Assembly (NCBI GenBank): GCA_013811765.1
Contig: JACCUO010000277.1
Location: 1 to 9,053 of the forward strand
Length of the DNA stretch: 9,053 bases
Source: Thermoleophilaceae bacterium
GTDB taxonomy: Bacteria > Actinomycetota > Thermoleophilia > Solirubrobacterales > Thermoleophilaceae
Reading direction: 5' to 3'
In this document: positions 1 to 6,217 of the stretch, piece after piece
Layout: each line of letters starts with the position of its first letter
Numbering within the stretch: the stretch's first letter is position 1
Position numbers and translations under genes: made by a program
The notes under the pieces: model-generated
The model's database searches: none
What the model was told of the DNA's origin: nothing
What the model saw: the letters and a program-made list of their open reading frames with translations, nothing else

Positions 1-946
1 CTATTCGGATCGCGGGGGCCTCGACGACCTCGGCGCCCAGGGCGCGTAGCCGCCCCGCCAGGCCACTGGCCTGCGCCCGAGCGCGCGTGACCGCCACGCA
101 ACGGCCGTGGAGCGGTTGCCGCTCGCGCCAGGCGAGCGCGTCGCGCATGCCCGTCACGGCTCCGACAACCGTGATCGCGGGCGCCTGCACTCCCGCCTCT
201 GCCACCTTCGTCGCGATGTCCGCGAGTGTGCCGGTCACCGTCTGCTGTCCTGGCAGGGTGCCGCGCTCGACCACGGCCACCGGTTCCTGCTCCTCCATGC
301 CGGCCGCCACGAGCCGTCGCGTGATCGACGCGAGGTTGGCGATCCCCATGTAGAGCACGAGGGTGCCGGGAAAGCGCGCGAGGGCCTCCCAGTCCAGGGT
401 GCTCTCGTGCAGGGAAGGATTTGGCATGGACGCCGAATCCTTCGAACTCTGGGAAGGATTTGGCATGGACGCCGAATCCTTCGAACTCTTCTCCGGGTCC
501 TCGTGCCCGGTGACGAACGCCACCGCCGAGGCGGCATCCCGGTGGGTGACGGGAATCCCGGCGTAGGCGGGTGCGGCCACGCCCGAAGTCACCCCCGGCA
601 CCACCTCGAACCTGAGCCCGGCGGCGGCGAGCGCCTCCGCCTCCTCGCCGCCGCGGCCGAACACGAACGGGTCGCCCCCCTTCAGGCGCACCACCTGGCG
701 ACCGGCACGCGCCAGCTCCACCAGCAGGTCGTTGATCTGCTCCTGGCGCATGGCCGACTTGCCCGGACGCTTCCCCACGTAGCGCAGCTCGCACCCGGCC
801 CTGGCGCCCTCGAGCGCGGTAGGGGGGATGAGGCGGTCATAGAGGATCGCATCGGCGGCGGCGATCAACTCGAGTCCGCGCGCGGTCATCAGCCCGGGAT
901 CGCCCGGGCCGGCGCCTACGAGGTAGACGGTGCCGTGATCCGCCAT
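1..946 (-). CDS. cobA: Uroporphyrinogen-III C-methyltransferase / uroporphyrinogen-III synthase fusion (partial, 3' end outside window)
   Basis: Bifunctional tetrapyrrole enzyme. The CobA (SUMT) domain uses SAM to methylate uroporphyrinogen III at C2 and C7, giving precorrin-2. The HemD domain cyclises hydroxymethylbilane to uroporphyrinogen III. 315 codons are visible. Residues 9-272 carry the SUMT signatures: GAGPGDPGL (11-19), [21 protein letters not shown] (87-102), [20 protein letters not shown] (145-149) and LYMG (198-201). From about residue 277 the reading passes into the start of HemD ([15 protein letters not shown], then [13 protein letters not shown]), which the left edge cuts. The ATG at 946 puts the first SUMT motif at residue 8, as expected; there is no clear Shine-Dalgarno. 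hemC ends 24 nt upstream. The oddity is residues 154-179, two copies of a 13-residue Ser/Lys/Asp/Pro unit encoded by an exact DNA repeat and filling the loop between HEDPEK and ESTLDWEAL. Both flanks align with ordinary SUMTs, so the gene looks functional. The family assignment is secure. Confidence 0.95.
   Translation of the reverse strand, partial: MADHGTVYLVGAGPGDPGLMTARGLELIAAADAILYDRLIPPTALEGARAGCELRYVGKRPGKSAMRQEQINDLLVELARAGRQVVRLKGGDPFVFGRGGEEAEALAAAGLRFEVVPGVTSGVAAPAYAGIPVTHRDAASAVAFVTGHEDPEKSSKDSASMPNPSQSSKDSASMPNPSLHESTLDWEALARFPGTLVLYMGIANLASITRRLVAAGMEEQEPVAVVERGTLPGQQTVTGTLADIATKVAEAGVQAPAITVVGAVTGMRDALAWRERQPLHGRCVAVTRARAQASGLAGRLRALGAEVVEAPAIRI
412..489. repeat. Exact 2 x 39-bp tandem repeat of a palindromic element inside cobA
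   Basis: Two identical 39-bp units abut at 412-450 and 451-489. Each contains a 30-bp inverted repeat (414-443 and 453-482): 8-bp arms GAAGGATT / AATCCTTC, one T-G pair, a further GGC/GCC stem and a 6-base loop ATGGAC, so the transcript could fold into a nearly perfect 12-bp hairpin. Arms of neighbouring units can also pair across the 9-bp junction. The unit is 21/39 (about 54%) G+C, clearly below its surroundings. Because 39 is a multiple of three, the insert keeps the cobA frame and adds ([14 protein letters not shown]) twice. This resembles in-frame palindromic elements known from Rickettsia (RPE) or REP/MITE-type dispersed repeats. That comparison is an inference; no full third copy is present in the window. 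Confidence 0.93.
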
Positions 947-970
947 CGATCGAACGCTACCCGCGCGGCC

Positions 971-1888
971 TCAGGAGCCTGGCCACCGCTCGGCGGCCTC
1001 GAGCAGCTCGCCGGCGCCGGCGGCCAGCAGGCGTCCGGCCACCGCCTCGCCCAGCGCGGCCGGCTCGGTGGCATCTCCCTCCATCGAATCCCGGATCCAC
1101 GTGCTGCCGTCGGGCATCCCCGCGAACGCGTCGAGTCGCAGCGTGGCGCCCTCCAGACGGGCGTGAGCGCCGACCGGTGTGCGACAGGTGGCGCCGAGGC
1201 CGCCCACGAGTACCCGCTCGGCGGTGAGCGCCGTCAGCGAGTCTTCGTGGTTGAGGCGTGCCGCCAGGTCGCACACGCGCACGTCCTCGGCGCGCGCCTC
1301 GAGCGCCAGGCAGCCCTGTCCGGCTGCGGGGGTCATCCGCTCCTCCGGGATCGCGCATCCGTCATCGAGCCCGAGCCGTTCAAGTCCGGCGCCTGCCAGC
1401 ACGATCGCCTCGAACTCTCCCTCTGCAAGGCGGCGCAGGCGCGTGTCCACGTTGCCGTGCAGCGGTTGCACATCGAGGTCAGGCCGGGTGGCGAGCAGCT
1501 GAGCACGGCGGCGCAAGCTAGCGGTGCCGACGATTGCACCCGCGGCCAGGTCCCCGAGCGTGCTTCTGCCTCCCCCCTTGACGCAGAGGGCATCGCGTGC
1601 GTCGGCCCGTTCGGGAACGCCCACGATCGTGAGGCCCGCCGGCAGTTCGGATGGCACGTCCTTGGCGGAGTGAACTGCCAGGTCGACCGCTCCCGCGAGC
1701 AGTGCCTCTTCGATCTCCTTCACGAAGCGTGATTTATCGCCGCCCGCCGCCGGGCTCCCGCTGGGGCGTTGGTCCCCGGAGGTCGTGATGGTGACCAGCT
1801 CGACCTGCTGGCCCAGATCCGTCAAGGCCTGCCGCACCGCGCCCGCCTGCGCCACGGCGAGCGCGCTCCCGCGCGTGCCGAGCCTGAC
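971..1888 (-). CDS. hemC: Porphobilinogen deaminase (hydroxymethylbilane synthase)
   Basis: Polymerises four porphobilinogens into hydroxymethylbilane on a covalent dipyrromethane cofactor, in the cytosol. Visible motifs in order: LGTRGSALAVAQA at the N terminus, HSAKDVP with the catalytic Asp (codon 1660-1658), GTASLRRRAQ, HGNVDTRL, AAGQG, and the cofactor-attachment Cys in GLGATCRTPVG (codon 1186-1184). The start is problematic. The conserved LGTRGSALA motif is encoded at 1882-1856, but the frame has no ATG, GTG or TTG ahead of it within the hemA-hemC gap or the adjoining end of hemA that I checked. The first normal start is GTG at 1855, inside the motif. I placed the start at the GTC codon 1888-1886, where relatives have Met; AUC at 1906 or a sequence error are alternatives. 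HemC also has His (codon 1459-1457) where E. coli has Arg149. It lies downstream of hemA and upstream of cobA-hemD, so three successive heme steps are clustered. Identity is certain; the 5' end is not. Confidence 0.93.
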   Translation of the reverse strand, partial: VRLGTRGSALAVAQAGAVRQALTDLGQQVELVTITTSGDQRPSGSPAAGGDKSRFVKEIEEALLAGAVDLAVHSAKDVPSELPAGLTIVGVPERADARDALCVKGGGRSTLGDLAAGAIVGTASLRRRAQLLATRPDLDVQPLHGNVDTRLRRLAEGEFEAIVLAGAGLERLGLDDGCAIPEERMTPAAGQGCLALEARAEDVRVCDLAARLNHEDSLTALTAERVLVGGLGATCRTPVGAHARLEGATLRLDAFAGMPDGSTWIRDSMEGDATEPAALGEAVAGRLLAAGAGELLEAAERWPGS

Positions 1889-1897
1889 GGTGGCGGC

Positions 1898-1912
1898 GGG
1901 AAGGATCTGGCA
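1898..1912. repeat. Possible half copy of the cobA palindromic element at the hemA-hemC junction
   Basis: The 15 bases GGGAAGGATCTGGCA match the left end of the 39-bp unit at 412-426 and 451-465 with one mismatch (C for T at the tenth base). The match begins with the same three G residues but has no facing AATCCTTC arm, so any insertion would be partial or decayed. A 15-mer with one mismatch is unlikely by chance in 9 kb, but one short hit does not prove kinship. It falls in the 5' region of hemC, just upstream of the conserved N terminus. Confidence 0.35.
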
Positions 1913-1916
1913 CCCA

Positions 1917-3266
1917 CTACGGCCGTCGCCGGCGGCGCGTCTTGAGCTCGGTGACCTTCGCCGCTGCGGGGTGCCGGCTCTCGAGGCCGGGCGCCCCGTC
2001 GTCCAGTCCGAACAGCTCCCGCAGCGCGTGCACGTACACGTACGCGGTGTCCTCGCCGACCGAGCCCTTCAGGCGCATCGTCGGCTCGTGCAGCATGCGG
2101 CTCACCACGGCACGCGCCATCACCCCGAGCTGCTCGCGGTCGGCCTCGGAGAGCGACTCCCAGCGCGAGTCGTTCTCTCGCAGAACCTGTTCCACGACGG
2201 CGTTCCCGCGAGCCCGCAGGGACGCGATCGTGGGAACCACGTCGAGGCTCGAGAGCCAGCGCTCGAAGCGCTCGGTGTCCTGCTCGACGAGCGTCTGCGC
2301 GCGCGAGGCCTCGGCCTGGCGTACGTCCAGGGTGCGGGCCACGGCCCGCTGGAGGTCGTCCATGTCGAACAGGGTCACTCCCGGGAGGTCGCGCACGTGG
2401 GCGTCCACGTCACGCGGCACCGCGATGTCGATCAGCACGAGCGGGCGCCCTTCGCGCTCGCGGCTCACAACCTCGAGCTCCTCGCGTCCGAGGATCTGGT
2501 GGGGAGAGGAGGTGCAGCTGACCACGATGTCGGCGGCCGCGAGCTGGACGGGGAGGTCGTCGATCCGCACGGCTGCGCCCTCGAAGCGCTGGGCGAGGCC
2601 GATCGCCCGGTCGTAGTGGCGGTTGGCCACGAACACGGTGTGCACGCCGCGTTCGCGTAGCGCCTTCGCGGTGAGCTCGCCGTTCTCCCCCGCCCCGATC
2701 ACGAGCACGCGCCGGGTGCTCAGGTCCCCGAGCATCTCGGCGGCCAGGTCTACGGCGACGGAGGAGACGCTGACCCGTGAGCGGCCGACATTCGTCTCCG
2801 TGCGCACGCGCTTGCCTGCCGCGAGCGCCTCCCGGAAGAGCCGGTTGGTTATCGGTCCGGTGGCCCCCTCGCCCAGTGCCAGCTCATACGCGCGCTTGAC
2901 CTGTCCCTGGATCTCCGCCTCCCCGACGATCATCGAGTCGAGCCCGGCGGCAACACCGAACAGGTGGCGGACGGCCTCGATGCCGCGCTTGTCGTAGAGC
3001 GAAGCGGTGAGCTCCATCGGCGGGATCGCAGCCTGCTTGGCCAGGATGCCGAGCGCCGCGCTCTCGGCCTCCACGGTGTCGGAGGCCATCAGGTACAGCT
3101 CCGCGCGGTTGCAGGTGGAGATCGCGACGGCCTCGTGGATGGCGTCGTGCGCCGTCAGCTCGGCGAGCACGGCCGCGGCCCGCCGATCCGGCAGCGCGAG
3201 GCGCTCGCGCACCGCGAGCGGAGCGGTCTTGTGGGAGATCCCGAGGGCGAGCAGCTCGCCGCTCAC
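1917..3266 (-). CDS. hemA: Glutamyl-tRNA reductase
   Basis: NADPH-dependent reduction of glutamyl-tRNA(Glu) to glutamate-1-semialdehyde, the first committed step of C5-pathway tetrapyrrole synthesis. The 449 residues are normal for the family. The N-terminal catalytic domain has SHKTAPLAVRE (11-21), the nucleophilic Cys52 in AISTCNRAELY and His101 in VRHLFG; VGEAEIQGQVK follows at 114-124. The NADPH-binding domain has VLVIGAGENGELTAKAL (187-203), with Asn where Met is common, then VANRHYDRA and VSCTSSPH. The C-terminal dimerisation helices end in a basic tail (KTRRRRRP). The GTG start at 3266 overlaps the stop of the small ccmD-like gene by 4 nt (GTGA), and a GGAGGAG purine stretch lies just upstream inside that gene. 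Translational coupling with the cytochrome c maturation genes is therefore likely. hemC follows on the same strand. Confidence 0.97.
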   Translation of the reverse strand: MSGELLALGISHKTAPLAVRERLALPDRRAAAVLAELTAHDAIHEAVAISTCNRAELYLMASDTVEAESAALGILAKQAAIPPMELTASLYDKRGIEAVRHLFGVAAGLDSMIVGEAEIQGQVKRAYELALGEGATGPITNRLFREALAAGKRVRTETNVGRSRVSVSSVAVDLAAEMLGDLSTRRVLVIGAGENGELTAKALRERGVHTVFVANRHYDRAIGLAQRFEGAAVRIDDLPVQLAAADIVVSCTSSPHQILGREELEVVSREREGRPLVLIDIAVPRDVDAHVRDLPGVTLFDMDDLQRAVARTLDVRQAEASRAQTLVEQDTERFERWLSSLDVVPTIASLRARGNAVVEQVLRENDSRWESLSEADREQLGVMARAVVSRMLHEPTMRLKGSVGEDTAYVYVHALRELFGLDDGAPGLESRHPAAAKVTELKTRRRRRP

Positions 3267-3427
3267 AGGCCCTTCTCCTCCACCAGCTCGAGCAGCTCCG
3301 CCACCTCGCGCTCGATGCGTGCGATCTTCGACCCCATGATCGCCACGTAGATCAGGACCAGCGTGAAGAAGACGAGGTAAGCGCCGGCCACGTACTTGCC
3401 GGCCGTATCGAGCGCCAGGGGCGGCAT
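3263..3427 (-). CDS. ccmD: CcmD-like small membrane protein
   Basis: A 54-residue protein: short N terminus, one hydrophobic segment at about residues 12-31 (YVAGAYLVFFTLVLIYVAIM), then an acidic/basic helix (SKIARIEREVAELLELVEE) likely to form a cytoplasmic coiled coil. This is the layout of CcmD-family proteins, which hold heme-loaded CcmE with the CcmABC transporter. The sequence alone is too short for firm identification, so the call rests on size, topology and position directly after ccmC. The ATG at 3427 lies 4 nt after the ccmC stop, and the stop overlaps hemA by 4 nt. Confidence 0.82.
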   Translation of the reverse strand: MPPLALDTAGKYVAGAYLVFFTLVLIYVAIMGSKIARIEREVAELLELVEEKGL

Positions 3428-3431
3428 CGAC

Positions 3432-4130
3432 TCAGGTGGCGGCAGCTTCGAGGCGCCGCCGCAGCCGCTTGAGCTGCATCGAGGCGTGCTTGGAGGCCAG
3501 CTCGAGCTTCCACAGCGTCACGAACAGGAGCGTCACGGCCAGGATCGACACGAGGAAGGTGAGCCGCATCTCGCCAGGCAGGTTGCCGCCGGTCTGCGAG
3601 AGCACGCGCGGGTGCGTGTAGGCCTCGGCGAGGCGCACCGCGAGGAAGTTGATCGGAACGAAGGCGCCGGCCGCGATGGCGAACACCGACGAGTAGCGCG
3701 CCTGGCGGTCGGGGTCCTCGATCGAGTAGCGCAGCGGGTAGTAGACGCAGTAGAGCAGCCACACCACCAGGAACGACACGAGCACCGGTTCGTCCCACAC
3801 CCACCAGTGCCCCCACGAGGCCTTCGCCCAGATCGCGCCCGTGGCCAGCACGCCGGCTCCGAGGATGATCGACATGTGGATCGCCACGTAGGAGCGCATG
3901 TCCCACGAGCGTTCCCCGGTGCGGAGGTGCTTGATCGCCATGATCCCCCCGGCCACGAACCCGCCGAGCGCCACGATCGCCATCGGCACGTGCACGTAGA
4001 AGATCTTCTGGATGAAGCCCTGGTCCGCGTCCTCAGGCGCGTAGAAGAACACGAGGGCCAGCGCCACCACGGTGGTGGCGACCGCGGCGATCGAGAGTGG
4101 CCTGATTCCCTTGGAGTACACAGCTCTCAC
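3432..4130 (-). CDS. ccmC: Heme exporter/presenter protein CcmC (cytochrome c maturation)
   Basis: Integral membrane protein of the heme-handling superfamily that presents heme for transfer to CcmE in system I cytochrome c maturation. 232 residues with about six membrane segments. The hallmark tryptophan-rich motif ASWGHWWVWDEPVLVSF spans about 105-120. His47 lies in YVHVPMA, matching the periplasmic heme-ligand His of the family; a second candidate His is 173 in AYTHPRV. The GTG at 4130 is the longest start, but a TAGCAT hexamer abuts it directly upstream. If that hexamer is the -10 box, the true start would be the GTG at 4121 (MYSKGIRPLS, 229 residues). It is separated from ccmB, its normal partner, by an opposite-strand Uma2 gene, so it probably needs its own promoter. 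ccmD and hemA follow immediately. Confidence 0.95.
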   Translation of the reverse strand: MRAVYSKGIRPLSIAAVATTVVALALVFFYAPEDADQGFIQKIFYVHVPMAIVALGGFVAGGIMAIKHLRTGERSWDMRSYVAIHMSIILGAGVLATGAIWAKASWGHWWVWDEPVLVSFLVVWLLYCVYYPLRYSIEDPDRQARYSSVFAIAAGAFVPINFLAVRLAEAYTHPRVLSQTGGNLPGEMRLTFLVSILAVTLLFVTLWKLELASKHASMQLKRLRRRLEAAAT

Positions 4131-4136
4131 ATGCTA
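4131..4136 (-). promoter_or_regulatory. Candidate -10 element for the ccmC-ccmD-hemA segment
   Basis: On the minus strand this reads TAGCAT, the same hexamer found ahead of the MNT gene. It sits 9 nt before the GTG at 4121. No convincing -35 is visible. The idea is supported mainly by need: the opposite-strand Uma2 gene makes read-through from ccmB less likely. Confidence 0.3.
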
Positions 4137-4216
4137 GAGGCTGGCCTTCAGACGCATGCCGAGGGGGGCGAGGTGCCACCCGGTCACGCCTTTACGGTGC
4201 GTGAGTCCCGAGGGAC

Positions 4217-4222
4217 AGGAGG
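4217..4222 (+). promoter_or_regulatory. Strong Shine-Dalgarno of the Uma2 gene
   Basis: AGGAGG followed by T, 6 nt before the ATG at 4229, is a full anti-16S match. Most neighbouring genes lack such a site or are translationally coupled. It fixes the Uma2 start. A short inverted repeat (GTCCC-GA-GGGAC, 4205-4216) lies directly upstream, but its loop is too tight for a credible hairpin. Confidence 0.85.
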
Positions 4223-4228
4223 TCTACC

Positions 4229-4804
4229 ATGACGGCTGTGCCCGTCGCGCAGCAGCACATGACCGCGGACGAGTTTCTGGCCCAGCCCCTGGGCGAGGGT
4301 CCGCGCTGGCAGGAGCTCGTCGAAGGTGAGGTCGTGGTGAACGAGCCGACCGCGCGGCACAACCTCGCGCAGGGCAATCTGTTCGCTGCGCTTCACACGT
4401 GGACGAGGATTCGTGCCGGACGCGGGCAGGTCTTCATCCCGCTCGACGTGAGGCTCGACGATCTGAACGTCTTCGCGCCCGACACCTCGTGGTACTCGGC
4501 CTCGAACCCGGTCGAATCGGACGCCCAGCCCCCTTACCCGCGACCCGACCTCGCGATCGAGGTCCGCTCTCCCTCCACCTGGCGCTACGACGTCGGCGCG
4601 AAGAAGGGAGCCTACGAGCGCCACGGCCTGCCCGAGCTGTGGCTCGTGGACACGCCCGCCCAGGGGGTGCTCGTCTTCCGCCGCTCGGAGCCGGGCGCGC
4701 ACGAGTTCGATCTGGCGCTCGAGCTCGCTCGCGGCGACGCGCTCGCGTCGCCGCTGCTGCCCGACTTCTCGCTGGCGCTCACCGAGTTGTTCGAGACGGG
4801 CTGA
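4229..4804 (+). CDS. Uma2 family (DUF820) PD-(D/E)XK-like endonuclease-fold protein
   Basis: 191 residues, the usual size for Uma2/DUF820 proteins. These have a restriction-endonuclease-like fold, and their biological role is mostly unknown. Recognisable blocks: MTADEFLAQP (11-20), RWQELVEGEVVVNEP (26-40) with the first acidic residues, a conserved His in ARHN, and a middle strand ending in FAPD (82-85). PDLAIEVRSPS (106-116) supplies the Asp and Glu, Lys125/126 follows in DVGAKKGAYE, and ERHGLPELWLVD (130-141) closes the core. All the residues expected for metal-dependent nuclease chemistry appear intact. It is one of two plus-strand genes here. It lies between ccmB and ccmC and converges on the ccmB 3' end. 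Uma2 genes are often multicopy and poorly syntenic, so insertion into an ancestral ccm cluster is a reasonable inference. Confidence 0.9.
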   Translation: MTAVPVAQQHMTADEFLAQPLGEGPRWQELVEGEVVVNEPTARHNLAQGNLFAALHTWTRIRAGRGQVFIPLDVRLDDLNVFAPDTSWYSASNPVESDAQPPYPRPDLAIEVRSPSTWRYDVGAKKGAYERHGLPELWLVDTPAQGVLVFRRSEPGAHEFDLALELARGDALASPLLPDFSLALTELFETG

Positions 4805-4834
4805 GCGCCCGCTCGCAGCTCTGGATCGGCGGCA

Positions 4835-4859
4835 GCGGACGGCCGGTTCGGTAGTCCGC
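4835..4859. terminator. Hairpin between convergent Uma2 and ccmB genes
   Basis: Arms GCGGAC (4835-4840) and GTCCGC (4854-4859), with an inner CCG/CGG stem around a GTT loop and a 2x2 internal bulge. It lies in the 61-bp gap between two convergent stop codons, so it could act in both directions. There is no T-tract, so it would be a non-canonical terminator of the kind common in high-GC Actinobacteria. Confidence 0.5.
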
Positions 4860-4865
4860 GGGAGC

Positions 4866-5540
4866 TCAGTCGTCGAGCAGGAAGTCGAAGACCGCGAGGG
4901 CGATCAGCACGAACACCGCGTCATAGGCGCCGAGCAGGCCCAGGAACCGCCCGAGGTCCTCCGCCGACTGGTCGCCGCGCAGCAGCGGCTCGGTGGCCGA
5001 GGCCGCTCCGATAAGTAGCGGCACGAGGAGCGGGAGCAGCAGGAGCGGGACGACCAGCTCGCGTGCGCGGGCCTCGACGGCCAGCGCCGACACGAGCGCT
5101 CCGACTGAAGCCAGGCCGACGTTGGCGAGCAGCAGGATGACCGGCAGTTCCGGGAACGCGCCGGAGAGGTCCGGGCCGAGCAGCAGCAGGGCGAATGCGG
5201 GGACCGCCACCAGCTCGAGCGCCATCAGGTAGATGAACAGCGCCGTGGCCTTCGCCAGGAACAGCGCCGTCCTGTCCACGGGGGCCAGCAGCAGCGCATC
5301 GATGCCACCCTGCTCGCGCTCGGCGGCGAACAGGCGGGAGACCCCGATCACGGCCGCCAGCAGCAACGTGACCCACAGCACCCCGGAGGCGAGCTCACCA
5401 TCGAGCGAGTCGCGGTCGAGCCCGAAGTGAAACAGCACATACACGGTGACCGTGAACAAAGCCATCGCCGGGACCGACTCCTTCGTGCGCAGCTCAAGCA
5501 AGAGGTCCTTGCGGAGGATTGTCAGTGCCACGCCGATCAC
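4866..5540 (-). CDS. ccmB: Heme exporter membrane subunit CcmB
   Basis: Membrane subunit of the CcmAB ABC transporter, which works with CcmC/D to release heme-loaded CcmE during cytochrome c maturation. 224 residues, the family length. About six membrane segments lie roughly at 24-42, 52-70, 96-120, 130-151, 163-181 and 202-221. The N-terminal cytoplasmic part (ILRKDLLLELRTKESVPAM) and the loop AAEREQGGIDALLLAPVDR (72-90) are typical of CcmB. The GTG start at 5540 overlaps the ccmA stop by 4 nt (GTGA), so the two subunits are coupled. Downstream it meets the convergent Uma2 gene rather than ccmC. Confidence 0.93.
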   Translation of the reverse strand: MIGVALTILRKDLLLELRTKESVPAMALFTVTVYVLFHFGLDRDSLDGELASGVLWVTLLLAAVIGVSRLFAAEREQGGIDALLLAPVDRTALFLAKATALFIYLMALELVAVPAFALLLLGPDLSGAFPELPVILLLANVGLASVGALVSALAVEARARELVVPLLLLPLLVPLLIGAASATEPLLRGDQSAEDLGRFLGLLGAYDAVFVLIALAVFDFLLDD

Positions 5541-6217
5541 GCGTAAAGCGCTCGGGCGGCGGCCGCGTCCACCTGGCCGCTCGGTAGGGCAAACGCCTGC
5601 GATCCACCGCGCAGGCCGAGCGCCACATCGGCCTCGGCCAGCCCGCCCTCGACGTCGTGGGTGACCAGCACGCGGGTGCTTCCGCTCGCACGGCCGATCA
5701 GCGGCTCGAGCTGCTCGGCGGCCCCCGGATCGAGGTTGGCCCGCGGCTCGTCGAGCAGCAGGACGTCCGGGCGATGAAGGGTGGCCCGGGCCACCGCAAG
5801 GCGCTGGACCATCCCCTTCGAGAGGTCTCGCACCGGCTCGTCTCCGCGGCGCTCGAGCCCTACCGCCGCCAGCTGCTCGGTCACCCGCTCGTGCGCCACA
5901 CCGTGCAGGCTCGCGTGGTAGCGCAGGTTCTCCCGCCCGGTCAGGTCACGATAGAGAAGTGGGTCGTGGCCCAGGTAGCCCACGCGCCCTCGCACCTCCC
6001 AGGCCGCGCGCGGAAGCTCGTGGCCGAGCACCCTGCAGGAGCCACCGTGCGGTCGCAGCAGCGTGGCGAGCACGCGCAGCAGGGTGGTCTTGCCGGCGCC
6101 GTTGGCGCCGAGCACCACGAGCGTGCGGCCCTTCTCGACGCTGACGCTGACGCCCGTGAGCGCGATCCGCTCGCCGAAGCGGCGCTCCAGGCGAGCGAGC
6201 TCGATCGCGACCGTCAC
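5537..6217 (-). CDS. ccmA: Heme exporter ATP-binding subunit CcmA
   Basis: ABC ATPase of the CcmAB complex. With the GTG start at 6217 it has 226 residues. Walker A is GANGAGKTT (37-45), the signature is LSKGMVQRLAVARA (132-145), Walker B is DVLLLDE (151-157) with a D-loop NLD, and the switch His is 187 in VTHD. YLGHDPLLYRDLTGRENL (81-98) is typical of CcmA. A longer in-frame reading extends upstream to 6490 but only as low-complexity Arg/Gly sequence shadowing the HEPN gene. The GTG at 6217 gives the normal family N terminus and overlaps the HEPN stop by 4 nt. The same overlap at the other end joins it to ccmB, so HEPN, ccmA and ccmB form a coupled unit. Confidence 0.95.
   Translation of the reverse strand: MTVAIELARLERRFGERIALTGVSVSVEKGRTLVVLGANGAGKTTLLRVLATLLRPHGGSCRVLGHELPRAAWEVRGRVGYLGHDPLLYRDLTGRENLRYHASLHGVAHERVTEQLAAVGLERRGDEPVRDLSKGMVQRLAVARATLHRPDVLLLDEPRANLDPGAAEQLEPLIGRASGSTRVLVTHDVEGGLAEADVALGLRGGSQAFALPSGQVDAAAARALYA

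Noticed and set aside
412..489. Short CRISPR-like array
   Set aside because: The copies abut with no unique spacer, lie in frame inside a gene, and no cas gene is near.
107..1732. Long plus-strand open frame of about 540 codons opposite cobA-hemD and hemC
   Set aside because: Composition is low-complexity Arg/Gly/Ala with no family motif. It is antisense to two well-identified genes and results from high G+C at third positions.
1785..2660. Plus-strand open frame of 291 codons opposite hemA
   Set aside because: Shadow of hemA; no recognisable domain, and the minus strand carries a full glutamyl-tRNA reductase.
4205..4216. GTCCC-GA-GGGAC inverted repeat before the Uma2 Shine-Dalgarno as an RNA hairpin or operator
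   Set aside because: A 2-nt loop cannot close a stable hairpin, and 5-bp arms are common by chance in GC-rich DNA.
3396..4232. Plus-strand open frame of 278 codons opposite ccmC
   Set aside because: His/Arg/Glu-rich shadow with no start signal; ccmC on the other strand has strong motifs.
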